NCBI RefSeq assembly: GCF_019968765.1
Contig: NZ_CP074149.1
Span: 682,001 to 746,000 of the forward strand
DNA: 64,000 nucleotides
Direction of reading: 5' to 3'
From: Enterobacter sp. JBIWA008
GTDB lineage: Bacteria; Pseudomonadota; Gammaproteobacteria; Enterobacterales; Enterobacteriaceae
Made by a program: the position numbers and the translations under genes
Notes under the pieces: generated by a model
Told to the model about the DNA's origin: nothing
Database searches by the model: none
The model's input: only the letters and a program-made list of their open reading frames with translations
Shown: positions 27,961-37,535 of the stretch, in pieces
How the letters are laid out: the number at the start of each line of letters is the position of its first letter
Position numbering within the stretch: the stretch's first letter is position 1

Positions 27961-30423
27961 ATGCGAGTGTTGAAGTTCGGCGGTACATCAGTGGCAAATG
28001 CAGAACGTTTTCTGCGTGTTGCCGATATCCTGGAGAGCAACGCCAGGCAGGGGCAGGTTGCAACCGTGCTCTCTGCCCCGGCAAAAATCACTAACCATCT
28101 GGTGGCGATGATTGAAAAGACCATCGGTGGCCAGGATGCACTCCCGAACATCAGCGACGCCGAGCGTATCTTCGCAGAGCTGCTGCAGGGCCTGGCAGAG
28201 GCGCTGCCTGGCTTCCCGCACGCTCAGCTGAAGTCCTTCGTTGAGCAGGAATTTGCGCAAATCAAACACGTTCTGCACGGCATCAGCCTCCTTGGCCAGT
28301 GCCCGGACAGCATCAACGCGGCGCTGATCTGCCGGGGCGAAAAACTCTCAATCGCCATCATGGCGGGCGTGCTGGAAGCGCGCGGCCATAGCGTGACCGT
28401 AATTGACCCGGTTGAAAAACTACTGGCGGTGGGCCACTACCTCGAATCCACCGTTGATATTGCCGAATCTACCCGCCGTATCGCCGCCAGCAAAATTCCG
28501 TCTGACCACATGATCCTGATGGCAGGTTTTACCGCCGGTAACGAGAAGGGCGAGCTGGTGGTGCTGGGCCGTAATGGCTCCGACTACTCCGCCGCCGTGC
28601 TGGCCGCCTGCTTACGCGCGGACTGTTGTGAGATCTGGACTGACGTCGACGGCGTTTATACCTGCGACCCGCGTCAGGTACCCGATGCCAGACTGCTGAA
28701 GTCGATGTCGTACCAGGAAGCGATGGAGCTTTCCTACTTCGGCGCTAAAGTGCTTCACCCGCGTACCATCTCCCCGATTGCCCAGTTCCAGATCCCTTGC
28801 CTGATTAAAAACACCGGTAACCCGCAGGCGCCGGGTACGCTGATTGGCGCGAGTACCGACGAGGACGGTCTGCCGGTGAAAGGCATCTCCAACCTCAACA
28901 ACATGGCGATGTTCAGCGTCTCCGGTCCGGGAATGAAAGGGATGGTCGGCATGGCGGCGCGCGTCTTTGCCGCTATGTCCCGCAACGGCATCTCGGTGGT
29001 ACTGATTACCCAGTCTTCTTCCGAATACAGCATCAGCTTCTGCGTGCCACAGGCTGACTGCCTGCGCGCTCGTCGTGCGCTGGAGGAAGAGTTCTATCTG
29101 GAGCTGAAAGAAGAGCTGCTGGAGCCGCTCGCTATTCAGGAGCGTCTGGCGATTATCTCTGTAGTCGGCGACGGCATGCGCACGCTGCGCGGTATCTCCG
29201 CCAAGTTCTTTGCCGCGCTGGCGCGCGCCAATATCAATATCGTGGCGATTGCCCAGGGCTCGTCAGAGCGTTCAATTTCTGTAGTTGTGGACAACGATGA
29301 CGCCACTACCGGCGTACGCGTGGTTCACCAGATGCTGTTCAACACGGATCAGGTTATCGAGCTGTTCCTGATTGGCGTCGGCGGGGTGGGCGGTGCGTTA
29401 CTGGAGCAGGTGAAGCGCCAGCAGGAGTGGCTGAAGAAGAAACATATCGATCTGCGCGTCTGCGGGATTGCCAACTCCAGAGCGCTGCTGACCAATGTGC
29501 ATGGCCTAAGCCTGGAAAACTGGCAGGCCGAGATGAACGAGGCGAAAGAGCCGTTCAACCTGGGCCGCCTGATCCGTCTGGTGAAAGAGTATCACCTGCT
29601 TAACCCGGTGATCGTCGACTGTACCTCGAACCAGGCGGTGGCCGACCAGTACGCCGACTTCCTGCGCGAAGGTTTCCACGTGGTGACGCCGAACAAAAAG
29701 GCCAACACCTCGTCTATGGATTACTATCACCAGCTGCGTCTGGCGGCGAGCAAGTCGCGCCGCAAGTTCCTGTACGACACCAACGTGGGCGCGGGGCTGC
29801 CGGTTATCGAGAACCTGCAAAACCTGCTGAACGCGGGCGACGAACTGCAGCGTTTCTCCGGCATTCTCTCCGGTTCGCTGTCGTTTATCTTCGGCAAGCT
29901 GGATGAAGGGATGAGCCTGTCGGAAGCGACCCGCGCCGCGCGTGAGCTGGGCTATACCGAGCCGGATCCGCGTGACGACCTTTCCGGTATGGACGTGGCG
30001 CGCAAGCTGCTGATCCTCGCGCGTGAAACGGGCCGTGAGCTTGAGCTTTCCGATATCGTGATTGAGCCGGTACTGCCGGCAGAATTTGACAGCAGCGGTG
30101 ATGTCGCTGCCTTTATGGCCAGTTTGCCGCAGCTTGACGACGCTTTTGCCGCTCGCGTTGCGAAAGCCCGTGATGAAGGTAAGGTATTGCGCTATGTTGG
30201 CAACATTGAAGAAGATGGCGTGTGCCGGGTGAAGATTGCCGAAGTGGATGGCAACGACCCGCTGTACAAAGTCAAAAACGGCGAAAACGCCCTCGCGTTT
30301 TACAGCCACTATTATCAGCCACTGCCGCTGGTGCTTCGCGGCTATGGCGCAGGGAACGATGTTACGGCGGCGGGTGTGTTTGCCGATCTGCTGCGTACCC
30401 TGTCATGGAAGTTAGGAGTTTAA
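27961..30423 (+). CDS. thrA: Bifunctional aspartokinase I / homoserine dehydrogenase I
   Basis: An 820-residue fusion enzyme catalysing the first and third steps from aspartate to homoserine. The N-terminal kinase begins with [13 protein letters not shown]. Two ACT-type regulatory domains lie in the middle ([16 protein letters not shown] and [14 protein letters not shown]). The C-terminal NADP-dependent dehydrogenase starts near residue 465 with [16 protein letters not shown]. In E. coli it is inhibited by threonine. First structural gene of thrABC; its stop is one base before thrB. Confidence 0.98.
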   Translation: MRVLKFGGTSVANAERFLRVADILESNARQGQVATVLSAPAKITNHLVAMIEKTIGGQDALPNISDAERIFAELLQGLAEALPGFPHAQLKSFVEQEFAQIKHVLHGISLLGQCPDSINAALICRGEKLSIAIMAGVLEARGHSVTVIDPVEKLLAVGHYLESTVDIAESTRRIAASKIPSDHMILMAGFTAGNEKGELVVLGRNGSDYSAAVLAACLRADCCEIWTDVDGVYTCDPRQVPDARLLKSMSYQEAMELSYFGAKVLHPRTISPIAQFQIPCLIKNTGNPQAPGTLIGASTDEDGLPVKGISNLNNMAMFSVSGPGMKGMVGMAARVFAAMSRNGISVVLITQSSSEYSISFCVPQADCLRARRALEEEFYLELKEELLEPLAIQERLAIISVVGDGMRTLRGISAKFFAALARANINIVAIAQGSSERSISVVVDNDDATTGVRVVHQMLFNTDQVIELFLIGVGGVGGALLEQVKRQQEWLKKKHIDLRVCGIANSRALLTNVHGLSLENWQAEMNEAKEPFNLGRLIRLVKEYHLLNPVIVDCTSNQAVADQYADFLREGFHVVTPNKKANTSSMDYYHQLRLAASKSRRKFLYDTNVGAGLPVIENLQNLLNAGDELQRFSGILSGSLSFIFGKLDEGMSLSEATRAARELGYTEPDPRDDLSGMDVARKLLILARETGRELELSDIVIEPVLPAEFDSSGDVAAFMASLPQLDDAFAARVAKARDEGKVLRYVGNIEEDGVCRVKIAEVDGNDPLYKVKNGENALAFYSHYYQPLPLVLRGYGAGNDVTAAGVFADLLRTLSWKLGV

Positions 30424-30424
30424 C

Positions 30425-31354
30425 ATGGTCAAAGTTTATGCCCCGGCTTCCAGCGCTAATATGAGCGTCGGATTTGACGTGCTGGGTGCGGCGGTGACGC
30501 CGGTGGATGGTTCGCTGCTGGGCGATACGGTCACGGTAGAAGCGGCAGACAGCTTCAGCCTGAATAACGTGGGCCGCTTCGCCAGCAAACTGCCGTCCGA
30601 CCCGCGCGAGAATATCGTCTATCAGTGCTGGGAACGCTTCTGTCAGGAGATCGGTAAAAACGTGCCGGTCGCCATGACGCTGGAAAAAAGCATGCCGATT
30701 GGCTCGGGACTGGGTTCCAGCGCCTGCTCGGTGGTCGCCGCGCTGGTGGCGATGAACGAGCACTGCGGCAAGCCGCTGAACAACAACCGCCTGCTGGGGT
30801 TAATGGGCGAGCTTGAAGGGCGCATCTCCGGCAGCATTCACTATGACAACGTCGCGCCGTGCTTCCTCGGCGGCATGCAGCTGATGATCGAAGAAAATGG
30901 CATCATCAGCCAGCAGGTGCCAGGGTTTGATGAGTGGCTGTGGGTGCTGGCCTATCCGGGCATTAAGGTCTCTACCGCGGAAGCGCGTGCGATCCTGCCC
31001 GCGCAGTATCGTCGTCAGGACTGCATTGCCCACGGGCGTCATCTGGCGGGCTTTATTCACGCCTGTTACACCCGTCAGCCGCAGCTGGCGGAGAAGCTGA
31101 TGAAGGACGTCATTGCCGAGCCGTACCGCACGAAGCTGCTGCCCGGCTTTAACGAGGCGCGACAGGCATCCATGGATATCGGCGCGCAGGCGTGCGGCAT
31201 CTCCGGCTCCGGCCCGACGCTGTTCGCCCTGTGCGACAAGCCAGACACCGCGCAGCGCGTGGCGGACTGGCTCTCTAAACACTACCTGCAAAATCAGGAA
31301 GGCTTTGTTCATATTTGCCGTCTGGACACGGCTGGCGCACGAGTACTGGGATAA
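30425..31354 (+). CDS. thrB: Homoserine kinase
   Basis: A 309-residue GHMP-family kinase that phosphorylates homoserine with ATP. Motif 1 is [18 protein letters not shown], the ATP-binding motif [12 protein letters not shown] lies near residue 90, and the C-terminal motif is [13 protein letters not shown]. It is tightly spaced in the operon (one base after thrA, three bases before thrC), which implies translational coupling. It is one residue shorter than the E. coli enzyme. Confidence 0.98.
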   Translation: MVKVYAPASSANMSVGFDVLGAAVTPVDGSLLGDTVTVEAADSFSLNNVGRFASKLPSDPRENIVYQCWERFCQEIGKNVPVAMTLEKSMPIGSGLGSSACSVVAALVAMNEHCGKPLNNNRLLGLMGELEGRISGSIHYDNVAPCFLGGMQLMIEENGIISQQVPGFDEWLWVLAYPGIKVSTAEARAILPAQYRRQDCIAHGRHLAGFIHACYTRQPQLAEKLMKDVIAEPYRTKLLPGFNEARQASMDIGAQACGISGSGPTLFALCDKPDTAQRVADWLSKHYLQNQEGFVHICRLDTAGARVLG

Positions 31355-31357
31355 TTA

Positions 31358-32644
31358 ATGAAACTCTATAACCTTAAAGATCATAACGAGCAGGTCAGCT
31401 TCGCGCAGGCGGTAACTCAGGGGCTGGGCAAAAACCAGGGGCTGTTCTTCCCGCATGACCTGCCGGAATTCCAGCTGACCGACATCGACGAGCTGCTGAA
31501 GCAGGACTTTGTCACCCGCAGCACCAAAATTCTGTCTGCGTTCATCGGCGACGAAATCCCGCAGGAGCTGCTGGAAGAGCGCGTGCGTGCGGCGTTCGCT
31601 TTTCCGGCGCCGGTGAAGCAGGTTGAGCCTGACGTTGGCTGCCTCGAGTTGTTCCACGGCCCGACCCTGGCGTTTAAAGACTTCGGCGGCCGCTTTATGG
31701 CGCAGATGCTGACCCACATCAGCGGCGACAAACCGGTGACTATCCTCACCGCGACCTCCGGGGATACCGGTGCGGCGGTGGCGCATGCCTTCTACGGCCT
31801 GAAAAACGTCCGCGTGGTGATCCTCTATCCGAAAGGCAAAATTAGCCCGCTGCAGGAAAAACTGTTCTGTACGCTCGGCGGCAACATTGAAACCGTGGCG
31901 ATCGACGGCGATTTTGATGCCTGCCAGGCGCTGGTCAAGCAGGCCTTCGACGACGAAGAGCTGAAGGTGGCTCTGGGTCTGAACTCTGCCAACTCCATCA
32001 ACATCAGCCGTCTGCTGGCGCAGATCTGCTACTACTTCGAAGCGGTGGCGCAGCTGCCGCAGGAAGCGCGCAACCAGCTGGTGATCTCCGTGCCGAGCGG
32101 TAACTTCGGTGACCTGACTGCTGGCCTGCTGGCGAAATCCCTGGGTCTGCCGGTGAAACGCTTTATCGCGGCGACCAACGCCAACGACACCGTGCCGCGC
32201 TTCCTGAAAGACGGGAAGTGGGCGCCGAACGCTACGCAGGCAACGCTCTCCAACGCAATGGATGTTTCACAGCCGAACAACTGGCCGCGCGTGGAAGAGC
32301 TGTTCCGCCGTAAGATCTGGCGTCTGGGTGACCTGGGCTACGCCTCGGTGACGGATGAAACCACCAAAGCGACCATGCGCGAGCTGAAGACGGTGGGGTA
32401 TACCTCTGAACCGCACGCGGCGATTGCGTATCGCGCGCTGCGCGACCAGCTTAATCCGGGTGAATATGGCCTGTTCCTGGGCACCGCGCATCCGGCGAAG
32501 TTCAAAGAGAGCGTGGAAGCGATCCTGGGCGAAACGCTGCCGCTGCCGAAAGAGCTGGCCGAGCGCGCCGACCTGCCGCTGCTGTCACATGAGCTGCCGG
32601 CGGACTTTGCCGCGCTGCGTAAGCTGATGATGACCCGCGCGTGA
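31358..32644 (+). CDS. thrC: Threonine synthase
   Basis: A 428-residue pyridoxal-phosphate enzyme converting O-phosphohomoserine to threonine. The PLP-binding Lys lies in LAFKDFGGRF near residue 107. TSGDTGAA and the phosphate-binding SVPSGNFGDLTAG are clear. The N-terminal domain (MKLYNLKDHNEQVSFAQA) is typical of the enterobacterial type. Last gene of the thr operon; a REP pair ending in a T run follows and probably terminates transcription. Confidence 0.98.
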   Translation: MKLYNLKDHNEQVSFAQAVTQGLGKNQGLFFPHDLPEFQLTDIDELLKQDFVTRSTKILSAFIGDEIPQELLEERVRAAFAFPAPVKQVEPDVGCLELFHGPTLAFKDFGGRFMAQMLTHISGDKPVTILTATSGDTGAAVAHAFYGLKNVRVVILYPKGKISPLQEKLFCTLGGNIETVAIDGDFDACQALVKQAFDDEELKVALGLNSANSINISRLLAQICYYFEAVAQLPQEARNQLVISVPSGNFGDLTAGLLAKSLGLPVKRFIAATNANDTVPRFLKDGKWAPNATQATLSNAMDVSQPNNWPRVEELFRRKIWRLGDLGYASVTDETTKATMRELKTVGYTSEPHAAIAYRALRDQLNPGEYGLFLGTAHPAKFKESVEAILGETLPLPKELAERADLPLLSHELPADFAALRKLMMTRA

Positions 32645-32651
32645 TTGTGTT

Positions 32652-32736
32652 GCCCGGTGGCGGCTTCGCCTTACCGGGCCTACAATGACGAACTAATTAC
32701 AGGCCGGGTAAACGCAGCGACACCCGGCTTTTTTTG
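32652..32736 (+). repeat. REP pair after thrC; the second unit looks like a terminator
   Basis: REP unit 1 is at 32652-32683 (GCCCGGTGGCG to TACCGGGCCTAC). An inverse unit at 32703-32728 forms GCCGGGT/ACCCGGC and is followed at once by eight T residues, so it can act as the thr operon terminator. Confidence 0.75.
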
Positions 32737-32893
32737 TGGAGAAATTAAGGAGAGAAAAAGCAGGAAAAAAGCAGAAATTCCCAATAAATGCGGTCACTTA
32801 GCGTTTAGGATTGCAGAGAATAACATCCCCCGTTCCCCTCGCGTACTCTCCTTACATCGGCCCACGTTGGGCAAGAAGAATAAGGAGTCACCT

Positions 32894-33196
32894 GTGTCTA
32901 CACTGAAACCTGCACTCATCGCGCTTTCACTGGTGTTGGTCGCCCCCATGGCGGTTCAGGCATCTGAAATTACCCTCGTACCTGCGGTAAAACTGCAGAT
33001 TGGTGACCAGGATAACAACGGGCATTACTGGGACGGCGGCCGCTGGCGCGACCATGACTGGTGGAAAGCGCATTATGACTGGCGTGATAACCACTGGCGT
33101 CCACATGATGAGCATCGTAAACACGACGATCGTCACGATGACCATCACCACGATGATCACCGCGACGATCGCGGCCCGGACTGGAAACACCACTAG
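32894..33196 (+). CDS. yaaX: YaaX-like exported His/Asp-rich protein (DUF2502)
   Basis: A 100-residue protein. The signal peptide (STLKPALIALSLVLVAPMAVQA) is followed by mature SEITLVPAVKLQIGDQDN. It then has a Trp- and Asp-rich core (YWDGGRWRDHDWWKAHYDWR) and a C-terminal tail dominated by His, Asp and Arg from about residue 70. The family resembles E. coli YaaX. The start is GTG 32894 with AGGAGT six bases upstream; the frame is open further back through the REP pair but without a good start. The tail could bind metal ions, but this is inference. A terminator lies just after the stop. Confidence 0.85.
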   Translation: MSTLKPALIALSLVLVAPMAVQASEITLVPAVKLQIGDQDNNGHYWDGGRWRDHDWWKAHYDWRDNHWRPHDEHRKHDDRHDDHHHDDHRDDRGPDWKHH

Positions 33197-33199
33197 TGC

Positions 33200-33230
33200 A
33201 AAACCCCGCCAGCTGGCGGGGTTTGTTTTT
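33200..33230. terminator. Terminator between yaaX and yaaA
   Basis: The stem AACCCCGCCA/TGGCGGGGTT is followed by TGTTTTT on the plus strand; an AAA run precedes it, so it may also serve yaaA, whose stop codon it touches. Confidence 0.85.
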
Positions 33231-34002
33231 ACTGCTCGTGGCGCTTAAACACCAGCTCGCCTTTCCCTGACGACGCTTCGTCAAAGAAATAGCCTTCGCT
33301 GTTAAATTTGGTTAACTGCTCCGGCTTCGTCAGGCGGTTCTGGATGATGTAGCGGCTCATCAGGCCGCGCGCTTTCTTGGCGTAGAAGCTGATCACTTTG
33401 AACTTACCGTTCTTCTCATCGAGGAAAACCGGCTTGATGATTTCGGCATCCAGCTTTTTCGGCTTCACAGACTTGTAGTATTCATCGGACGCCAGGTTAA
33501 TCACTACGTTATCACCCTGTGCGTGCAGCGCCGCATTAAGCTTGTCGGTGATGATATCGCCCCAGAAATGGTACAGGTCTTTGCCTTTGGCATTTTCCAG
33601 GCGAATCCCCATCTCCAGACGATACGGCTGCATCAGATCCAGCGGGCGCAGCACGCCGTACAGACCAGACAGCATGCGCAGATGCTGCTGGGCAAAATCG
33701 AAATCGGCTTCGCTAAAATCTTCCGCCTGCAGGCCGGTATAGACGTCACCTTTAAACGCCAGAATCGCCTGGCGAGCGTTAGCCGGGGTGAAATCCGGGT
33801 GCCACTCGTGAAAGCGGGTCGCGTTAAGATCGGCCAGCTTGTCGCTGATGCTCATCAGCGAGGCGATTTGCGGCGCAGAGAGCTTACGCGCTTCGCGGAT
33901 CAGCTGCTGCGAGTAGTCCAGCAGTTCAGGCTGGGTATAGCGCTCGGTGGCGAGCGGGCTCTGGTAGTCGAGCGTTTTTGCAGGTGAAATCAGAATCAGC
34001 AT
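33229..34002 (-). CDS. yaaA: Peroxide stress protein YaaA (DUF328)
   Basis: A 257-residue cytosolic protein of the YaaA/DUF328 family. In E. coli it is induced by OxyR and lowers free iron during hydrogen peroxide stress. Family segments are LISPAKTLD at the N-terminus, [29 protein letters not shown], and the basic [15 protein letters not shown]. The length is as expected. No OxyR site could be fixed by eye. It lies downstream of yaaJ on the same strand with a gap of 66 bases. Confidence 0.95.
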   Translation of the reverse strand: MLILISPAKTLDYQSPLATERYTQPELLDYSQQLIREARKLSAPQIASLMSISDKLADLNATRFHEWHPDFTPANARQAILAFKGDVYTGLQAEDFSEADFDFAQQHLRMLSGLYGVLRPLDLMQPYRLEMGIRLENAKGKDLYHFWGDIITDKLNAALHAQGDNVVINLASDEYYKSVKPKKLDAEIIKPVFLDEKNGKFKVISFYAKKARGLMSRYIIQNRLTKPEQLTKFNSEGYFFDEASSGKGELVFKRHEQ

Positions 34003-34068
34003 ATCCAGTCCTTGCAGGAAATTTAGAGCGACTTTAGCAAAAAATCGCTCTGAATTGATCGATGGCTG

Positions 34069-35499
34069 TTATTGCCGCGGCAAATCATCCCACGTGCCGG
34101 GAGCAAGTTGCGCCTCAACGTCGGGATAGCGTGCGGGATCAAATACCGGCGGAACCCCCAGCTTGCGCTGACGAAGGTAATCTCTGGCAATCAGGGTAAC
34201 AACCGGCGAGAGCAGCAGGATCGCCGTGAGGTTAGTGATCGCCATTAGCGCCATAATGATATCAGCCAGCTGCCAGACCAGCGGCATACTGAGGAAGGAG
34301 CCAGCGATGATCATCAGTATTACCGCCAGACGCAGGGTTCCGATTGCGGCGCGGGAGTCGAGCTTCAGGAAAATAAGGTTATTTTCGGCGTAGAGGTAAT
34401 TCACCACAATCGAGCTAAAGGCAAACAACACCAGGATGAGCGAGACAAATCCTGCTCCCCAGCCGCCGGTCAGGTTCACCAGCGCCTGCTGGAGAAGCTG
34501 TATCCCGGCGGTTCCTGAGGAATGCGGTACGGAGTCTGCCAGCAGTACAATCATGGCGCTGGCGGAACAGATGATAATGGTATCGGTAAAGACGCCAATC
34601 ATCTGCACAATGCCTTGTGCGGCCGGGTGCGGTGGCCAGGAGGAGGCGGCGGCTGCCGCGTTGGGGGTTGACCCCATACCGGCTTCATTGGAGAACATTC
34701 CTCGCTGAAAACCCGCCATCAGCGCCTGGCTGAAGGTGTACCCCAGCGCCCCGGAGGCCACTTCGCGCCAGCCAAAAGCGCTTTTGACGATGGTTGCAAT
34801 CACGCCCGGCACCTGGTCGATATGCAGTGCGGCGACGAACAGGCTCGCGACAACCCAAAGCAGCGCCATAACGGGAACCAGCCACTGCATCAGGCGAGCG
34901 ATGCCCCTGAGACCGGCAGAAATGGTGAGCAGAACGATAAGGGCTAACACGATACCGGTAATCCACTCCGGGCAGGAGAAGGCATAGCGCAGGGCATCGG
35001 CGACAGAATTTGCCTGGACGGTATTAAAAATAAGACCGTACGCGAGCAATAAAAAAAGTGAGAACAGAACGCCCATCCAGCGCATCCCTAAGCCACGCGC
35101 CATATACCAGGCAGGACCGCCGCGAAACTGGCCGTTTTTATCTTTCTCTTTATAAAGCTGGGCGAGCGAACTTTCGGCAAAGGAGGTGGCCATCCCGAGT
35201 AGCGCCGTCACCCACATCCAGAAGACCGCGCCTGGCCCGCCAGCACCGATCGCCAGCGCAACGCCCGCCAGATTCCCGCTGCCGAGGCGTGCCGCCAGGC
35301 TGGTACAGAGTGCCTGGAACGACGTTAATCCGCCCGGCTGGGGCGTAACGCTGTTTTTCAGACTTCTGCCAAACTTGCGAATATAACGAAACTGGATAAA
35401 CCCACTGCGTAGCGTAAACCAAATACCTGCTCCCAGAAGCAGGTAAATCATTATCGAACCCCACAGGACTTCGTTAATAAAGAAAAAGAAATCAGGCAT
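34069..35499 (-). CDS. yaaJ: YaaJ, sodium:alanine/glycine symporter family transporter
   Basis: A 476-residue inner-membrane transporter of the alanine or glycine:cation symporter family (AGCS). It has about ten to eleven hydrophobic helices. Signatures are GGLTSFQALCTSLAARLGSGN near residue 55 and FSNEAGMGSTPNAAAAA in the middle. The frame opens at 35523, but ATG 35499 (MPDFFFFINEV) gives the family length and has GAGGGACG in front. The substrate is inferred from the family, with glycine or alanine most likely. Confidence 0.92.
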   Translation of the reverse strand: MPDFFFFINEVLWGSIMIYLLLGAGIWFTLRSGFIQFRYIRKFGRSLKNSVTPQPGGLTSFQALCTSLAARLGSGNLAGVALAIGAGGPGAVFWMWVTALLGMATSFAESSLAQLYKEKDKNGQFRGGPAWYMARGLGMRWMGVLFSLFLLLAYGLIFNTVQANSVADALRYAFSCPEWITGIVLALIVLLTISAGLRGIARLMQWLVPVMALLWVVASLFVAALHIDQVPGVIATIVKSAFGWREVASGALGYTFSQALMAGFQRGMFSNEAGMGSTPNAAAAASSWPPHPAAQGIVQMIGVFTDTIIICSASAMIVLLADSVPHSSGTAGIQLLQQALVNLTGGWGAGFVSLILVLFAFSSIVVNYLYAENNLIFLKLDSRAAIGTLRLAVILMIIAGSFLSMPLVWQLADIIMALMAITNLTAILLLSPVVTLIARDYLRQRKLGVPPVFDPARYPDVEAQLAPGTWDDLPRQ

Positions 35500-35761
35500 T
35501 AACGTCCCTCTTGTTGATGCCAAAGTGAATATGTAAGCGCTACCACTGATTGGGCATGCTGTTGCTTAGCAGCCTGTTAATCTTTCGAGTTTACCATACT
35601 CTACCTAAGCGCACTGTCTGCGGTTGCGCTACCCCTCCGTCGTGTTATCATCAGGGCAGACCGGTTACATCCCCCTAACAAGTAAACCTGTCATTTTTCC
35701 GCTGCAGGCATGCTGTCGGTAGCGTGAATTATCCAGGGCACGTTAAAAGAGAAACACTATC

Positions 35762-36715
35762 ATGACGGATAAATTGACCTCCCTTCGTCAGTTCACCACT
35801 GTCGTAGCTGACACCGGAGATATCGCGGCAATGAAGCTGTACCAGCCGCAGGATGCCACAACTAACCCTTCTCTCATCCTTAACGCCGCACAGATCCCTG
35901 AGTATCGCAAACTGATTGACGACGCAGTGACCTGGGCGAAAGCACAGAGCAACGACCGCGCGCAGCAGGTTGTGGATGCCACCGACAAACTGGCAGTGAA
36001 CATCGGTCTGGAAATCCTGAAACTGGTGCCTGGCCGTATCTCTACCGAAGTGGATGCACGTCTCTCCTACGACACCGAAGCGTCTATCGCCAAAGCGAAA
36101 CGTCTGATCAAAATGTACAACGACGCTGGCATTAGCAACGACCGTATCCTGATTAAACTGGCTTCTACCTGGCAGGGTATCCGCGCGGCAGAGCAGCTGG
36201 AAAAAGACGGTATCAACTGTAACCTGACCCTGCTGTTCTCCTTCGCGCAGGCGCGTGCATGTGCAGAAGCAGGCGTATACCTGATTTCTCCGTTCGTGGG
36301 CCGTATTCTGGACTGGTACAAAGCTAACACCGATAAGAAAGAATACGCACCGGCTGAAGATCCAGGCGTGGTTTCTGTTACTGAAATCTACGAATATTAC
36401 AAGCAGCACGGCTATGAGACCGTGGTTATGGGCGCAAGCTTCCGTAACGTCGGTGAAATCATCGAGCTGGCTGGCTGTGACCGCCTGACCATCGCCCCTG
36501 CGCTGCTGAAAGAGCTGGCAGAAAGCGAAGGTACCCTGGAGCGTAAACTGTCCTACACCGGTGAAGTGAAAGCACGCCCAGAGCGCATCACTGAATCCGA
36601 GTTCCTGTGGCAGCACAACCAGGATCCAATGGCGGTAGACAAACTGGCGGACGGTATCCGTAAGTTTGCTGTTGACCAGGGCAAACTGGAAAAAATGATC
36701 GGCGACCTGCTGTAA
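35762..36715 (+). CDS. talB: Transaldolase B
   Basis: A 317-residue pentose-phosphate-pathway enzyme. It moves a dihydroxyacetone unit from sedoheptulose-7-phosphate to glyceraldehyde-3-phosphate. The Schiff-base Lys is K132 in [12 protein letters not shown]-terminal [10 protein letters not shown] carries a catalytic Asp. Length and numbering match E. coli TalB. The 262-base region upstream should hold the promoters of talB and the divergent yaaJ. A terminator follows the stop. Confidence 0.98.
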   Translation: MTDKLTSLRQFTTVVADTGDIAAMKLYQPQDATTNPSLILNAAQIPEYRKLIDDAVTWAKAQSNDRAQQVVDATDKLAVNIGLEILKLVPGRISTEVDARLSYDTEASIAKAKRLIKMYNDAGISNDRILIKLASTWQGIRAAEQLEKDGINCNLTLLFSFAQARACAEAGVYLISPFVGRILDWYKANTDKKEYAPAEDPGVVSVTEIYEYYKQHGYETVVMGASFRNVGEIIELAGCDRLTIAPALLKELAESEGTLERKLSYTGEVKARPERITESEFLWQHNQDPMAVDKLADGIRKFAVDQGKLEKMIGDLL

Positions 36716-36722
36716 TCATTCT

Positions 36723-36755
36723 GCGTGACCGGGCTCCCGGTCACGCGACTTCTTT
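36723..36755 (+). terminator. Terminator after talB
   Basis: The stem GCGTGACCGG/CCGGTCACGC is followed by GACTTCTTT. It is stable but has an imperfect T run. Confidence 0.7.
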
Positions 36756-36825
36756 CGTACCCTGTCTGAATCCCCTCTCTGCGTGTATCATTCCCTTTAA
36801 TCAGTATTTTTTGAATGGAATGGAT

Positions 36826-37413
36826 ATGAATACCTTACGCATCGGCCTGGTGTCGATTTCTGACCGCGCCTCCAGCGGTGTTTACCAGGATAAAGGCATC
36901 CCTGCTCTCGAAGCGTGGCTGGGCGCTGCGCTGACAACTCCTTTTGAAATTCAAACCCGTCTGATCCCCGATGAACAGCCGATCATCGAGCAGACCCTGT
37001 GTGAACTGGTGGATGAAATGAGCTGCCACCTTGTTCTGACGACGGGCGGAACCGGCCCCGCGCGCCGTGACGTGACGCCGGACGCAACGCTGGCGATTGC
37101 CGATCGCGAAATGCCGGGCTTTGGCGAGCAAATGCGGCAGATCAGCCTACACTTTGTTCCGACGGCCATTCTTTCCCGCCAGGTGGGAGTGATCCGCAAG
37201 CAGGCGTTGATCCTGAACCTGCCGGGCCAGCCGAAGTCGATTAAAGAGACGCTGGAAGGGCTGAAAGCAGAAGATGGTAGCGTCATTGTTCACGGCATCT
37301 TTGCAAGTGTACCGTATTGTATACAGCTGCTTGACGGTCCCTATGTGGAAACCGATGAGAAAGTAGTAGCAGCTTTTCGTCCGAAAAACGCACGTCGCGA
37401 AACAATCTCCTGA
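36826..37413 (+). CDS. mog: Molybdopterin adenylyltransferase
   Basis: A 195-residue enzyme that adenylylates molybdopterin before molybdenum insertion. The family motif TTGGTGPARRDVTPDA forms the pterin-binding loop, preceded by the acidic LVDEMSCHLVL. The start is ATG 36826 (MNTLRIGLVSI), the family start; an in-frame ATG 15 bases upstream would add five residues. It stands alone between the talB terminator and the transporter gene. Confidence 0.96.
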   Translation: MNTLRIGLVSISDRASSGVYQDKGIPALEAWLGAALTTPFEIQTRLIPDEQPIIEQTLCELVDEMSCHLVLTTGGTGPARRDVTPDATLAIADREMPGFGEQMRQISLHFVPTAILSRQVGVIRKQALILNLPGQPKSIKETLEGLKAEDGSVIVHGIFASVPYCIQLLDGPYVETDEKVVAAFRPKNARRETIS

Positions 37414-37535
37414 AATTAATCAATATGTGACATTAGCTGAAGCGGCGTTAGCGTGGTAAAGCTTTTACGGTATAGTAATATTTTCTTTACGATTGCTGTA
37501 AAAATAAATCCACAACACACGCATAATGGTTCGCT

